This document shows, in pieces, positions 32,260-49,202 of a stretch of 64,000 nt of DNA (position 1 is its first letter; the number at the start of each line of letters is the position of its first letter). The stretch comes from Manduca sexta (Eukaryota > Arthropoda > Insecta > Lepidoptera > Sphingidae), in contig NC_051126.1 in the NCBI RefSeq assembly GCF_014839805.1, positions 7,138,609 to 7,202,608 of the forward strand, given 5' to 3'. The translations under genes were made by a program, and so were the position numbers. Below the pieces are notes generated by a model. That model saw only the letters and a list, made by a program, of their open reading frames with translations, was not told the DNA's origin and made no database searches.

Positions 32260-34349
32260 GAATACTAGGGTTTGATTCTCAGGCTGGTTATGCATCAGTT
32301 TTTTTTACGCTATCCTTATGAGGTGATAGGATTAGATTAGAAACATTAGAGTAGCTTAATATCAGTCTGCTATACGTAAAAACTAAGTTAAATCAATTTA
32401 ATGACATGTTTTCAAAAGTATCTTGCATTGACCTCTCACTGCGGTGAGACAAAGATAGGGCGAAGAGTAAAACGAACGAACAAATGTGTCAATTGATGGA
32501 AATAGATCATCAGCTACAATTAACTCACAATGCCACTAAAATACATCCAAACCACCAATATGAAAATCGATAAGAGGGTAATTTAAAAACGTATTCCTTG
32601 TACTGAGTGTGTATTTTTATTCGAGGGAGCTATATATATAGGTACACAGCAGTTTATGCTTGCATGTAACTTATTTAAAGACATGCAAAAATAATATGAT
32701 AAATGTAGATTAAACTTTAAAATATTCGTAAGAAACCTCTTAAGGGTGCCCGTTTGCTGGCTTATTTATTAGACTTATCTTTCATTAATATAAATATTGA
32801 ATATGTACTTAAGTATAATCAGTTTTCTTCATACTTCAAACCTGAGTTAGGAAGGTGATCTAGTTGTTCAAATTCTCGTTAAAAATATCGTCATATATTT
32901 TATATGGATTTGGGATGAGAATCGATCACTGCATTCATGTCCCTCAACTAACCTTATATACCGTGTATTGACCCTCCGGCAATTACAAACAAATGGAAAC
33001 CATAAAGCTACCGCCTCACAGTGGTTTTTTATCAGACAATGGTATGACCTCGGAATAGACGATTGATTAATGTTACTGATGAAACTATCTCTTGCTCGTA
33101 CATTCGCATCAATGTAAAAATGATAGTAAATGAATAAATTGTTCTTCTGGGTGATCAGGCCGTGCGTCGCCAGCAACCCTATAGGGTTGTTGTTTTTAGG
33201 ATATTATATTCCTCCCATTTTTGTTAAGTTGTTTTACACTCTCAACTACCTACTTACTTCTATTTGAAGACAAATAACACACGTATATTACTCTTTCAGG
33301 TTTTTTTTTGGTAAATACGAAGGGCTCTTAGAGCACTACCTCTGGGTGCCAATTCTGAGAAGCCCTTTCTACTCAATTATATTCTATATATATATATATA
33401 TATATATATAGAATACAAGGCGGGAGTCGTTTGTCGTCGTCGTCGGAACTTTTTAGTCAGTTGATGGATAGTTATTAACCAAAACATATATAAGGAATTT
33501 TAAAAATTAATTTAAAATACCATTGACATTTTAAAATTAATTTAATAAACTACTGTCTACTGGAAGTGTTGATTCATTTTTACCCAACCATTATTCCCAA
33601 TATCTTACATATTGTTGAAAAGAATAAAGTTTAATTCTTTGAATAAAATTGGTTCAATAATAGGAATCGAGTTTGGATATTGCTAGAACTGTAGTAGCTG
33701 TTAAGCTAAACATAAGCTTTGTGAGAAAATTGAACATCAAATTAATTGCTAGAGGCTGATATGAGAAACCAATATTATGATATACCAGTCTAAGGTGCGT
33801 AATTTAGCGAATCCAGTTTCAAACTATGATTTGCATACAGCGATAATATTAAATAATGTTGCAAGTAACAAAGGCATGTAATAAACCAATACACTCTGAG
33901 CTATCGAACTATAAAATCATTCGTAAATCATAAAGGATTTGAGACTGCATAATGGCACTTTATAATAATATATTCAGTCGTATTTTACACTTCAATCGAA
34001 CCACATATTATGGACAGGTTAAGAAATTTTAAACATATTAACTGTCATATGGTGCTATAAAAAATTCCTTAACGTATTCAACTGTGTAGTCGATTACATT
34101 TTTAATAAATACAGTACATTACAGTTTTAAAAACAATCTGTACCAATATTTTGTAGAACGCAAACGATATGTGAGAGGTTTTATAAATAACAGAAATAAA
34201 GTAATGTAACAATGGTGTACCAATGGACCATTTTATACGTTGCCATATAATTGTTTTTTCCTGTACCCGAGCAACTACCCGCTCGTGGTCAAGCAGTTGA
34301 TATTAAATTCAGTCAAATGTAGGAAAAACACGTTATTTTTTTTAAACGT
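32260..34349. other. Intergenic, no gene recognised
   Basis: AT-rich, with a perfect TA microsatellite at about 33385-33410. The 102-codon frame on - (32868-33176) has no motif and is probably chance. Confidence 0.5.
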
Positions 34350-34566
34350 CCACGGCAAAATAATCCTTCTGCACCTGATAGTAAGTGGAGTGGGGTCGAA
34401 TAAAAGAATAGAATGTTGACTGGTGAGAGATGGTTATCCTCCGGTAGTTGACACGATCATGCCGGCCTGTTGGAACCGGATATACACAGGCTGATCATGG
34501 AACACGACACTTACATAAGTCACTATGGCGGGTTTTATAATCTTGTGTACAGTGGTCGCTATCAAA
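34350..34566 (+). repeat. Repeat family E, copy 2
   Basis: Direct orientation: TGCACCTGATAGTAAGTGGA, AGAATGTTGACTGG, CGGCCTGTTGGAACCGGATA, CTATGGCGGGTTTTATAATC. Diverged from the 23905 copy. Confidence 0.7.
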
Positions 34567-37500
34567 ATATACTTGTATTGATATACTAGTAAACATAAAC
34601 AGGTTACTTTAGTTCCAATAAATTACCTTTGACTACAAGCAAAGTCTAAATATTTAATTCAAGTTTCAACTATTTAAATTGTCCAATACGTGGGCGACAC
34701 AAACTCCAACTCTTAATTAACAACCCACAATTTATCTCAATTATTCACGTGTGTTTGCGAAAAGGAATTTTAGTTTAAGCACTCATTGGCTTGTGACTTG
34801 TGGGGTTTGTTGATGACTTTCAGTACAATTTGTTCAGTTGTGGGCAGAGTTATCACTTGTTTCCATGCTGGCTCTCGCCCAGAGAAAGTTCCTAGGTAGA
34901 CAGAGCTATAAATCGTCAGAGCTATTCTCAGATAAATTAAATGTTGGCGGAGCTATGTCTCAGGCTCGGATATCGCGATCTATTAATTTTTGCCCATATA
35001 TCTTCTTACTAGTTGTTACGCGTGGCGCTATTTCCAATAATTTTGTGTTGAAAAATTTCTTTATTGGTACAGCAGTGAAAGTTATCGAAATAGTATCGAT
35101 AATTTTCACTGAATTATTGACTTGTCATTTAGATTAAGATGATTTATTTTGCCTACATTTATGCAATTAGTAAATTTATCCAAAAAAGTAACAAATAGAC
35201 ATACAAATATTTACATTGTTATACTTTAGGATCGAGAATTTTGGCAGAGACAGACGGTTGCTCAAATATTTGGTTAGTTCTCTTAATAAATTGTCTTAAT
35301 AAAAAAACTTTGTAAGTCTATTTGCAATACTAAAACATATAAAAAAATGAAAAGCGAAGCAACAAACCGTATAACTTCTGATTTATCTTATGACAAGTTT
35401 ATAATTGTTTGAACAAATATTTGAAATCAAAGTGCAAGCTGTGTAGACTAGATTTATTAATCTGAGTTCAGCGCTTCAATTAAACTTTTGCGAAATAATC
35501 TAGAAACTACCCGCGGCTTCGCTTGCTTGGGCGCTCTTTAATCACAAACATTCAAATGAATAAGAAATTAAGCCAACTTATGTATTTAATTAAGGTAACA
35601 CTTAGAGTACATTGCTTTTGTGATACATATTTAAATAACGGTATAAGTTACAGTTTTGTATTGTATAAAGTAAATTTGTGAGTTTCATTTAATTTAATAT
35701 TTTTGGAAATCGACTGTAATCTATTATGAATAAAATTGTGGGTGTTTGACTGTCTATCCTACTAATTTGAATGTGGGTGAACCATGTTTTAATATTTATT
35801 ACACGTAGACCTCTTAGTCGATTTGTATAAATAATGTAAAAAATTTTAGTGGCATGACTCTTTATACATCATAGATGAATTTTCTATTACGTATTCATCT
35901 AACGAGTATATTATATAATAATACAGTAATACATAATATATTGTATAAGTAAATCACTTTACCCGTTTTTACAGACAGTCAGTGATTTATTGAATGTTAA
36001 TAAAGTTTAAAATTCTGCTGGAGGTCTTTTCCTTCTTCATCTTATCCGGTGCAATCAACTTATATACTTTAGATACCCACTTATATTTTAATATATTAAT
36101 ACTCATACTTGCGTATTATATCAATACATGGGTATGTATATGAAAATCAGGTTAATTTTCCTATTTGTATATCATTATTTGTATTACATATTTATCTGCA
36201 AACATAATTACTACCTCAAATAAGATACCATTATATTGTGTCGCATCTCATTTCTTAGTTTCTGCTCGGCGGACCGTGCGAATTTATGTGTTCCTACTAA
36301 TTTACAATGTTTATATATTATGCTTGCGAGATGCAATATTTCTTTAATATTTATGATGTTGTTTGAGATGTTTTATGTATAAGAACTTTGTTTTTCTCCA
36401 GTATATTGTTGACGCAGGTGGTTTCACTGCAAATATTATTGTGTTATGTTTTGTTACCCAATGAAAAATAGAGATAATGAGTCATACATATTTCAGTTAC
36501 ATCTTTAAAAGAAATATTTATAAAATGTTTGCGAAACAAGCGATATATTTATAAAATAGTTCTATCTTTTACCAATACTCAAAAAAATTAAAATATATTT
36601 CGTTTTTTAAATCTCTACTATAAAATTAATTAAAGGCTCAATAATGAGTTCTATTCTATAACTAATTGAAGTGATATTGGGATGACCAATTGAAATGGTC
36701 GGCCTAAATACACACGGCCCACTAGTCTCCCTTCATATTCCACAAGGGTGCTTCAGTTAGAGTACATCGATGGATTGACGCAGGATAAAAGCCCCATGGA
36801 ATACCCTTATGGGAATATTAAATTTCATTTTTTTTCTGTATTGTCAAGCGGCCTGTCAAGTGACAGATTTTGATGCCAATTCGGGTTTCGAACTTGGCTT
36901 AGGAAAGTTCTATATTCACTTCGCTTTAGATTATTATAATTCATAATTAAAACACACTATATTATGTAACACCGTAAATATCAATATGTTTTATGGTATT
37001 TGCAAAATAATTAACTACTTTACATTTGATAAAAATCCTTAGTCCCGGTCACAATTTACCTTTGTGGTCTTTATTAGGAAAACCTTTTATGGGTAGGGAA
37101 AGGTCAGAGTACTTTAACAGCCAGCCCATGTTATTATGTAGTCACCTAACGATGCACAGGGGCTGGGGTTCATTACAACAGTGCGGATTGTATATATAAT
37201 TCCGTTTATTACGAAGAAAAGTGAATTGATTTGCTTGTATTCCCTCCTTATTAGAAATAGGTTTTTACTAATTGTTTTATTGATTGTTTTTATTGTCGTT
37301 TTAGCAGTTCGTAGTTGAACAATACTAAACGAACTATATTTTCTTTTACTGTTATGTTTTGTTTATTCAGTTGTTATTTTAAAACCTTTATTTGAAGTAG
37401 TACAAATGCTTGTTGTTAAAAATTGAATGTTTATAAACAAATATTTGTTCAATGTTATTTATTCGCTCAGTACTGCAATGGTATGGCTGCGGGTCGTAGT

Positions 37501-38376
37501 TAATGTATTTGTAGTTTTAGCAAGTTCTGCGTACGACTAATGTTTGTTCCCGATCTGTATAAATGTATATATTGTTATTTTATTAAATAAAGTGAGTGTG
37601 TTTATATAGTATTATTTCGGGTTTGTGTGTGTGAGTGTGTTGCTGTAATCCACACCATAGCAATCAACTAAGATTTCTGTGATTAAAGGTTTGAATAAAT
37701 TAAAATTGTTTTTTTCATTCATAAACTTGATGGAACAGACACTAATATTCAGTTTATTTTAAAAAACCTAAGCGGCTTGAAAATAATTTGTAGCCGCTTA
37801 ACGTAAAGTCTGCATTCGAAATTAATTAACACGGATGTTTGATTATTTGCTGTTTAAACAGTTTTTGTATGAATATATATAATATATGGGCTATTACAGA
37901 TCAGTATTACAATTCTGTATAGGACATTAGGCGCGCTAAAGGCATTATAATATTAAATTAATTAGACTATGACGTAGTAATCATTTTTGGCTTTACTCTC
38001 TGTACATTCGTTGAAGTTGCGGTTTTATTCTTAGTTCAATAAGTCTCTTCGTAAAGAAATAGTAAAAGTAAATAGTATTTTAGCTCATGATTTCGGCTCT
38101 TATGGCTTAGACAGAGTAGACACTAATTCAACCAATTCTCGCTGAAATTATTACCATTCTTTGATATGGTTAATCAATCTTAAAATTGATATGAGGTAAA
38201 TATTTGATAAAGGTAACTTATAGAATACACTATTGCGTAATGCGTAATACTATACGAGATTATATTATAAAACTTAATGGATTCCACTCAGACTACATTT
38301 ATCATAAGCCATTATTTTAAAATTAACCGCACACGTGTCGAACTAATTTATGGAACGCATTGTTCTATCACGTTAT
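34567..38376. other. Intergenic, no gene recognised
   Basis: AT-rich. The 99-codon frame at 34838-35137 starts at TTG and has no motif. A 16-bp hairpin lies at 35073-35111 (arms CAGTGAAAGTTATCGA and its near-complement, 7-nt loop). A short Helitron-end remnant (CTACCCGCGGCTTCGC) is at 35507-35540. Confidence 0.5.
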
Positions 38377-38692
38377 TCTATTTGGTTATGGAACGGATTG
38401 TCGAAACGAATGTCCGCGGGTTCAAAACCCATGGGCATACCACCTTTGACTTTTCTAAAATCATGTGTGTATTCCTTGTGAGTTATCGCTTGCTTTAGCA
38501 GTGATGGAAAACGTCGTCAAGAAATCTGTATACCTTAGAAGTTCTCTATAAGAATTTTGAGGGTATGTGAAGTTTACCAAATGGCACTAGGCCAGCGTGG
38601 TGGACTAAGGCCTAATACTTCTCAGTAGTAGAAAAACCCGTATTCAGCAGTGGGACAGTATATAATACAGGGCTTATATTATATTATACATA
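38377..38692 (+). mobile_element. SINE family B, copy 3
   Basis: Head TTTGGTTATGGAACGGATTG, B-box-like GGGTTCAAAACCC, body ACTAGGCCAGCGTGGTGGAC, end CAGTGGGACAGTATATAATA and an AT-rich tail. More diverged than copy 2. Confidence 0.8.
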
Positions 38693-39234
38693 TATTATTC
38701 GTCATACAAAACAATTACAATACCAACAACATTATTCTAAAATATTTTTGTTTTATTAACATCAGCGTTACTGTCGGTCATAACTTTACGACTATAATAA
38801 TAAACTTGATAAAATTTGTAACATCTGCTACTTAGTTATGTGATGAAAATTACGTAAATAACTGCGCACATTGTTATTTTGATTAAAACTTGAACGCGTA
38901 TACCCGCAGCGTAAGGCCCTTTTTATGTCAGAAATAAGGTTTTGACACTACGAAAGTTTTTATCCGGCTTAACACGGATATAAATAACATGGCTTTAAAT
39001 ACGACTGCAGTGAATGCGATTTTAATTAAATATAGTCCAAAATAAGAAACATTGACGAGTGATATAAAGGTTTTTGATCTTTTGTATTAATGATTTGTCG
39101 TGTTTATTAAAGGTAACGTATATTATTTTCCGCCTGAGTTTATTGTACTAAAATATAGGATCGGTACGGAAACATTTTTCAACATATCACAGAAATTATT
39201 GGCTTTAAATGGTTAGTTTAAAAAATAAAATTCA

Positions 39235-39374
39235 CTCCCGAGGAAGACCATAAATGCGTGACAAAGACGGCGTGAAGAAAGTCGACGGATCGAACTGGAT
39301 AAAAAGAGCTCAATGCCGCAGCGAATGGATAATGTTAAAGGAGTTCTACATCGAGAAATTTGAAATAGGCTAAC
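39235..39374 (+). pseudogene. LINE reverse-transcriptase polyprotein C-terminal relic
   Basis: One frame reads SRGRP, a stop, MRDKDGVKKVDGSNWIKRAQ, CRSEWIMLKEFYIEKFEIG, stop. The GRP...RWRDD...AGxxWxRxAQDRxxWxxLEEAY pattern is a common C-terminal signature of insect LINE-encoded polyproteins. The premature stop and lost D/W residues show decay. Only about 45 codons survive. Confidence 0.6.
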
Positions 39375-42404
<3,030 letters not shown>

Positions 42405-42990
42405 AACCGCAAGAGTTTTGAACATAAACCACGACCCAAATAAGATTTTAAATATGTTAATTCACCGCAGTATAAACATAAATACCGTTGCTTTTTCACA
42501 CGCCTGCAAGTAAAAATTCTGTGCAGCGTCTAAAATTACTTAGTACTTACATAGTGGGTGCATTAAAAAAACCGCTCGTTTGGATGTTGTGCATACGGTG
42601 CATATTTGCATTTTAATGTTGATGCCCGTGGAAAAATAACACAACGCGGCATGCCATTCTATATGCTAAGCGGCAAAGAACTTCCGAGCGGTTAATGTTG
42701 CAAGTTTCATCCACCGCTGAAACTTGCTTTTGTCCATAACCAACTTTAAAATTTGGCGCTTGTTACTCTCTGGACAGTTGGTTATTTCTGAATTGATGTG
42801 CGAGGAGTTTGCTTTTATTTAATAATTTATTTCTATGTGGAATGTATAAAATTATACGCATGTTCATTACTCTCAGCAAAGAGAACTATAAAATGCTTGA
42901 AACATTACATCTCTATAGGATTCACATTTTGTATGTCGTACATATTTTAAACAACAGTTAATAAGGAATAAAAAGATATAAGCAACAAAA
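42405..42990. other. 3' flank of TTLL1-like copy 1
   Basis: AT-rich, no poly(A) tract or obvious direct repeats that would mark a recent retroposition. No perfect AATAAA immediately after the stop that I would rely on. Confidence 0.45.
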
Positions 42991-42996
42991 TGTATC

Positions 42997-43189
42997 CTTT
43001 CATATTATAAACAGTCTCCCGCCGCGTTTGTCTGTCTCCTTGAACGCGATAAAGTGAAAAACCATCGAAAGGAGTTATATAAAATTTGAAATGGAGATAG
43101 TTGGAATCCTGGGAAAGACATAGGCTACTTTTTATCTTTTTATCACGGAAAAAATCTTTCACGTAGGCGAAGCCACGAGTAAAAGCTGG
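42997..43189 (+). mobile_element. Helitron 3' end fragment
   Basis: Shares CTTGAACGCGATAAAGTGAA, GAAATGGAGATAGTTGGAAT and ...GGCGAAGCCACGAGTAAAAGCTGG|T with other copies; CTGG still fits the CTRR Helitron end and is followed by T. 5' truncated. Confidence 0.75.
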
Positions 43190-46100
43190 TTTTTAGTTAT
43201 TTACGTGCTGTTGTTAAATTATATTTTCGACTGCCATTTGTAGCTTCGTAATCCGTACCATGCAACGAGGTTAATTTTAATCACTCAGATTTTCATTTAA
43301 GCTAACGCTTAAGCTGGCGAACGCATACATTAGTATTATATTGCTATATTTCATCCATTAGCCGACTGCGGCTTTATGTTTTTCTTTTGCACAAAATACT
43401 TTTTTGAAAATTAACAATCGCTACTCAGTTTTATCTTTATGGGTTACGTTCAGCAGTGGACTTCAAAGCTGAAAAAAACCGTTTTAAATATAGGTATAAT
43501 TTTCCATTTTCCGCTTTTATAACCTATAATCTTTTACCATAAAATATCACGGCGCTAGATGGCCTATTCTCGATCGATCGACTTAAAGCGAACGGCCTCG
43601 TGAATATTTTAATGTCACGTTTTTGCGAAGCTTAGAAACTTGGTGGAAGTTCGATTGAAAAATCCGAGAAGGGCCGCGTCACCATCAAAGTTATTAATCA
43701 TGGCGTAGTATATTTTCCGCCCACAGTGGCGTCGACTCAACTCCGTCGACGTTATAATGAACGCGACACACGCGTCACTTTAGAGTTTTTGTCTCGCAAT
43801 AAATCCTTCACTTGTCCCGCAGCTCAACAACTCATTGTCATTTCGCGTGGTTAGCGAGCGAAGGATGTGGGTAATTTTATGCGTGGTGTTTCTGTTTATT
43901 TATTATCAGTATAATTATCATCAAGTTTTTATTATCAATATATTAGTATAATTTTAGTGCATTATTTTAATATTTCTGGTGGAATTTCTCATCCTGAAGA
44001 GTAGTAAATCGTTTACGGAATGAATTTTCAAATATCGTTTCCTCGTGCTTACCTACTGTGTGAAATGAATTCGTGTGAAAAAAATGTATGTTTCAAGAGC
44101 AATGTTTGACAGTTAGTTATCATCAAGAATTTAAATAAGATAGAAATTACATTCAATAAACTAAAGACAATTCTTTAGTTTTGCCATACTATGTGGTCAT
44201 GTTTGTTGATAATCATAACAACAAAGCATATGTGTAGCAAAATACATTTCAATGTATTTTATAGCTATTCGTATGTCCCTTTACGGATGCGTAGTATTTT
44301 ATAAAATGCTGATAGTATTGGTGCATGTTAGCCACTACCGGAACATACTCGCCACAGTTGCTCCGCTCGTACATTTATTTTCAAAAATCGAACACAGTCA
44401 ATGTTGGTCGTTACCATCACCAATAAGGATGCTACTAGGCGGTAAAATCAACCACTATCACAATAAAGTATGAGGCATTTGAGAACCTACGATGTTTGTA
44501 AATGTATGACAAATATCATAAAAATATTTTCCATAGCACCGATTATTATCATACAAATGATGAAGAATCTGTAAACTTTATGAAGCGTTTGTTAATATTA
44601 GATTCAGTTTGTAGAATAACAATTTATTTCCTCCACATAAACATACAATATCTTTTAAAGTTTATTTTTCGAGTAACATTTTCCAAATTCAAAGACATTC
44701 TTTGCGCAACTATACATATTTACATTCGTCATTCCAACGCTGAAAGGTGAAGGCGAATTGCCGGAAATTGCACTCAATTGGCGACACCGTCCCGTGCCTA
44801 CATTAGGAATACGTATACTAGGAACATATAACATGCGAACGACTATGTGAAAACTGTATTCACATTGAATTTTTGTGCTGGAACTTTTATAATATTCATG
44901 TTTCATTGTTATGATATGGATGTTTCAAGTTTACAATAGTAAGTTTACAATAAGTTTACAATAGTACTGTAAATTTGTGTAGAATATCGTAATATTAAAA
45001 CATCAATATTTTTCAATCTGCTTCTGGTATTGTGTTTTTGGGCGGTTATGCTCGCTTAGCAACCGGCGAGCCATTTAGTCGTTTAAACTTTCGTTTATAC
45101 GTTACAATGTAAAAAAAATCTAATTAACGGAATAAGCATTCCTTTACAATATTGATTGATTATTTATTGATTCACCCGGAAACGCGGATGAGCTTAAAAG
45201 TTCACTTTAGCTGCGTCCCATTAATTAACACCAGCGTTTAGCTACAGTGGCATTTATTGCGTAGCTAAATTTGTATGTGAGTACACAAAGCGCATGGTAA
45301 TCGAGCGTAATGACATTCACCGCGTCAGAGCACGTCCGTAGCACTGCTACGTCGCGCTGTAGCACTGTAGCGCGACGCGTATTAATGTGCTACGCAATGA
45401 CTACGTACAGAACGTTTTGCGTTCAATTCGACTTTTTTCCGTAGAAACGTAGCAAACTTTAATTTATTATTTTTGACATCGTTGGCGAGTGTCAACCTGT
45501 ACGAGTATACAACTCGATTCTAGCGGCTTCCCTTTTAGGTTTATTTACGTTTGATTAGTTTTTTCTTTTCAGTGAAATTGGCCTCGATTATGAAAAATTT
45601 TACCCTTCGCCAATGATCGTTAGTAATATTTTCTTCTTTAATATTTGGTTTCTTATTGCATTAAGTTATTTATGTTCTTATTTTTTTGTAAATACAAACG
45701 ACTTATAACATCAAATGTTCTATGCTGTTTATATTTCAATATTGTGTTATGTTTGCCTAAGTACGTATAGGGTTAATAAAAGTGTGAAAAAATACCTATT
45801 AAGCAAGAATTTTCGAATTTAAAATTAATTTAACTAATAATAACGTATGACACATGCGAAAACGACGATTTAAAATTTCAATTACGAGCCTGAAAGCCAA
45901 ACAGACTGTTTGACTCAGTCCAATCTCTAGCATCGACTCTCTAAAATTAGCATAATGGGCCTTCTGACATAAGAGGAGAGCTTTGTGATGAGATGGGTAT
46001 GGGTTAATGAATTACGGATTATATAGTGACCAATCTAATGCAATATTATTATCAAACGTGTTAATGTTATAACAACGTAATTATATTATTATACTATAAC

Positions 46101-48330
46101 GTAATTAAGAGATGCTTTTAAGATATTTCGATATTGTGTTGTATATATACTTATAATACATATAAAGCTTGACAACCAATTTCACTGCTCACGGAAATCG
46201 GATTAGTGCGACATTATCTTATAATATTAAACACAATTGTATGACTGCAAGGTCAATTAAAAAAAAAGCATATTACACACACTGATAAAAGTTATTTTGA
46301 AAAACGATATTTTTTGTAAATTTATGAATTATTTTAAATGATATCGGATTATTTCTATCATTAATTAAATGCTTACAATAAAATTGCTTCTAAGAGTGTC
46401 TTTGATGGCACTAGTTATGAATTTACAAACAAGTATAATATTTTGAAAGCTGATGGTTGGAACTGTCGATGGAGATCACTTAATTTCCGTCTCAATTTAA
46501 ATTCCCAGACATGAAAGACAGGTTTATGTTCTGTTATTTCGATTTATTTATACAAAAGTGAAGTTTAAAATTCTTGAAATATATTAACTTTAATTGTTGT
46601 GTTCACATTTATTTTGTTAATGTTATTAAAGTCTGTTGGATGACTGCTTTTTAAAGATTGTACATAGATGACAGTTATTTTTACACTGTATAATAGAGGT
46701 CTTGTAGTTCTTGTGTCAGAAGGTAGCATTAGTTGGACTTCTAATATGATTATTTTCTTCCTAGCTTTCAAAAGTTCTTTATAATCGTAATCGTTATGAA
46801 GTGAAACCGTAAATTTAAGTTGTTGACCCACAGTAGCAGTGCTTTTTTTAGAGACAGAATTTTCCTAACAATCGTCCTTAAATACTATGAAATAACTTCT
46901 TCTTTGACTTGAACGTGAGGTTTATTATTGAATGATCATATTTATGAGAATAATACATAAAATGTATACATGAGTTTCGTAATGGTCCCTCCCAAGCATC
47001 TATTTATCTTTATAGACTCAAATGAAATCAAAACAGGCAATAACCACTATCTATAGCCGATACGATAGTTTCCATCGTCGTAAAGCGGTTTCCAGTGGTA
47101 CCGTAACTCAAGTCGCACGTGCCCTATCGTGCCAAATGCAATTTAAACATCGAATACAGTTTCGTACTTGATTGCTATATTTACAAGTTTTCGATGTTTC
47201 TAGTAGTTTGCAAGTTATGGATGTGATTTGTGCGAGTACATTAGTGTGGATTGATTGGATATGTGGCGTTTTGAGGTGTAGTAAAAGCTTTATGTTAGAT
47301 TTAGGCGGCGCGCATACGCTCTCAACTTTAAAACAATTACAACCAAATAAATGTCATGAGGTTTACCCCCTTGTCACGGGCCATACGATTTCTTAATTCT
47401 TAATATTATACCATATTGCATATAAATGCAACCTGCGGGAATTCACAGATATGGCTCATACTAGATGTATTGAAAACGATTTTTAAGATTAATAATTAAC
47501 TTATTTGTCTGTATAACATCGCATTAGTATTCTAACTGTTACGGTGTTATATATATATGTATAAATAATCAATAAAAATAATAAATAAAAATAAACTTGT
47601 TGGTGAGAAATATTACGCTTCAGCAGCTGCCGATTATACACAGTGACGTAGGATGAACGGCAACTTAGTCTCATGCTGCCGTCGAAGTCGAGGGCATCTT
47701 TCAGTGTGCGCAGGGTTTTTGAGTCTTCTGCCCCACCTTTTCCTCAACCATTATGAGTTGGGTCGCTAGGCGGCACTGAGTACGGATGGCTCCATTGGTT
47801 AACTAAGTACATACTGGAGGAATTTGTGTTCCTCCCTATTGCGCCGTACATAGTAGAAGAAAATATAAAATACCGTAGTGTTTCTTGACAAAAAATTGAG
47901 ATCATTTGTACCGTAGAGTAACAAGATTCGTCTATAAATTTCTTTTCAACTACAACTATAAATGGAAAGCAGTTACAATCATAAATTGAAGAGACTTTAA
48001 TCATTATGACTGTATTTAGTTACTATGGCATTTCAATTGTTAGTAACCAAAGCTTTTCAGTATTATTTTTATAAATAACTGTTAACGTAGGTCTACTATT
48101 TCATAGCATTGATAATATAAATTGAAACCTAAGGTGTGTGTGTGTGTGACACTTGTTTAGGTTAGGTGTAACCTAACCTAAACAAGTGTCAATTTCGTTG
48201 TAATAACATGACTTATAAATGAAAACATCGTTAAAATGAATTGCGGCATGTAATAATTTACATGTCACTGTTGGGTTATAGCTTTGACAAGTCAATTATG
48301 TTGTTACTTGACACGTTATAATTTTGGCGT
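43190..48330. other. Intergenic between TTLL1-like copies 1 and 2, first part
   Basis: No gene recognised. GC-richer islands at about 43540-43870 and 45180-45420; the latter has repeated GTAGC/GCTAC words and an 8-bp hairpin (GTCGCGCT at 45351-45358, AGCGCGAC at 45369-45376), resembling an old MITE. Short frames in this stretch have no domain-like composition. Confidence 0.45.
48147..48191. repeat. Perfect 21-bp hairpin with TTAGG units
   Basis: Arms 48147-48167 and 48171-48191 are exact complements around a GTA loop, preceded by a (TG)n run. Each arm has two tandem copies of TTAGG (or CCTAA), the insect telomere unit. Confidence 0.8.
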
Positions 48331-48336
48331 AGTGAC

Positions 48337-48415
48337 TGCCTCGGTGGTTGTAATGCGTAGAACTACCGCGCTAAGTTCCCGGGATCAATACCCGGGTCGG
48401 ATAAAGTGTGTTTTT
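48337..48415 (+). mobile_element. SINE family A variant, head only
   Basis: TGCCTCGGTGGTTGTAATGC, then a B-box-like GGGATCAATACCCGGGTCGG. The body is missing after AAAGTGTGTTTTTT. A 3'-truncated or distinct subfamily. Confidence 0.65.
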
Positions 48416-48689
48416 TTATTTGACATTAATAAAATTATAAGTGTCGAGTTGGAAATACCGTATGTATCTATTATATTGTGTATATTTTTTCTCAAAAGGT
48501 GAATTTTTCGTTCGCGCGTAACACAAAACTACGATGTTTGCTTAGGCGGAAGGGCGGCATACATTTATTGTCGTTTGCAAAAAAATCTCGTAATTTTGGT
48601 ACCATCCACTTAAAAAATTACAATAATATAGGGCACCAAAGTGTTACTTTGTAAAATAGATACTAAATAGTATAGATATATACACATAC

Positions 48690-48835
48690 TCAATCACGCT
48701 TTTATTCTCGAAGGGGTAGACTTTGGGCTTATACAAAATAGAAAAAACTCAATATCACTTTGCCCGACCCGGGGATTGAACCCAAGACCATAGCACTGCA
48801 GTCGTACTATTATACAATTACGCCACCAGGGCAAT
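48690..48835 (-). mobile_element. SINE family A, inverted short copy
   Basis: The reverse complement has GCCCTGGTGGCGTAATTGTA (A-box region), TTGGGTTCAATCCCCGGGTC (B box), AAAGTGATATTGAGTTTTTT and CCCTTCGAGAATAAAAGCG; the central body is deleted. It lies 275 bp from an oppositely oriented relative. Confidence 0.72.
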
Positions 48836-48984
48836 CCTATACCCTATACAACAACAATATACTTAATATTTATTAGGTCTATATAACATTATTAATGAAA
48901 TAAATCTACGACACCATACTACTCCTACCTCATTGTGTTAGCTGAAATTGTCATAAAGAAATACTTAAATAAGTATATTAATAT

Positions 48985-49202
48985 ATAGCAACCGCTAGCG
49001 AATTCGCCTGCGTAAATAGTCTTTTCCGCTATGAAAGTTGCCGCTATTAAAAATCATTATTATTTTATAACATTATTTCTCATGGGAGCAAATTACCGAG
49101 ATAGTGCGAAATTTCATCCAAATATGTTTGGCAGTTTCTACGTTTACTTTTTACAAACATACAAACTTTTTCACGAACTTTCGCCTTCAATAATATAAGT
49201 AA
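48985..49202 (-). mobile_element. Degraded Helitron, inverted
   Basis: On - it ends ...CGCAGGCGAATTCGCTAG and has CAAACATATTTGGATGAAAT and TTTGTATGTTTGTAAAAAGT, typical of Helitron interiors. Boundaries are decayed. Confidence 0.55.

Noticed and set aside
32868..33176. 102-codon - strand frame
   Set aside because: No recognisable domain, no splice or start context; probably chance.
33385..33410. TA run as an origin or special structure
   Set aside because: Ordinary dinucleotide microsatellite, common in insect intergenic DNA.
34838..35137. 99-codon frame
   Set aside because: Starts at TTG, no motif, composition typical of chance AT-rich frames; contains a simple hairpin.
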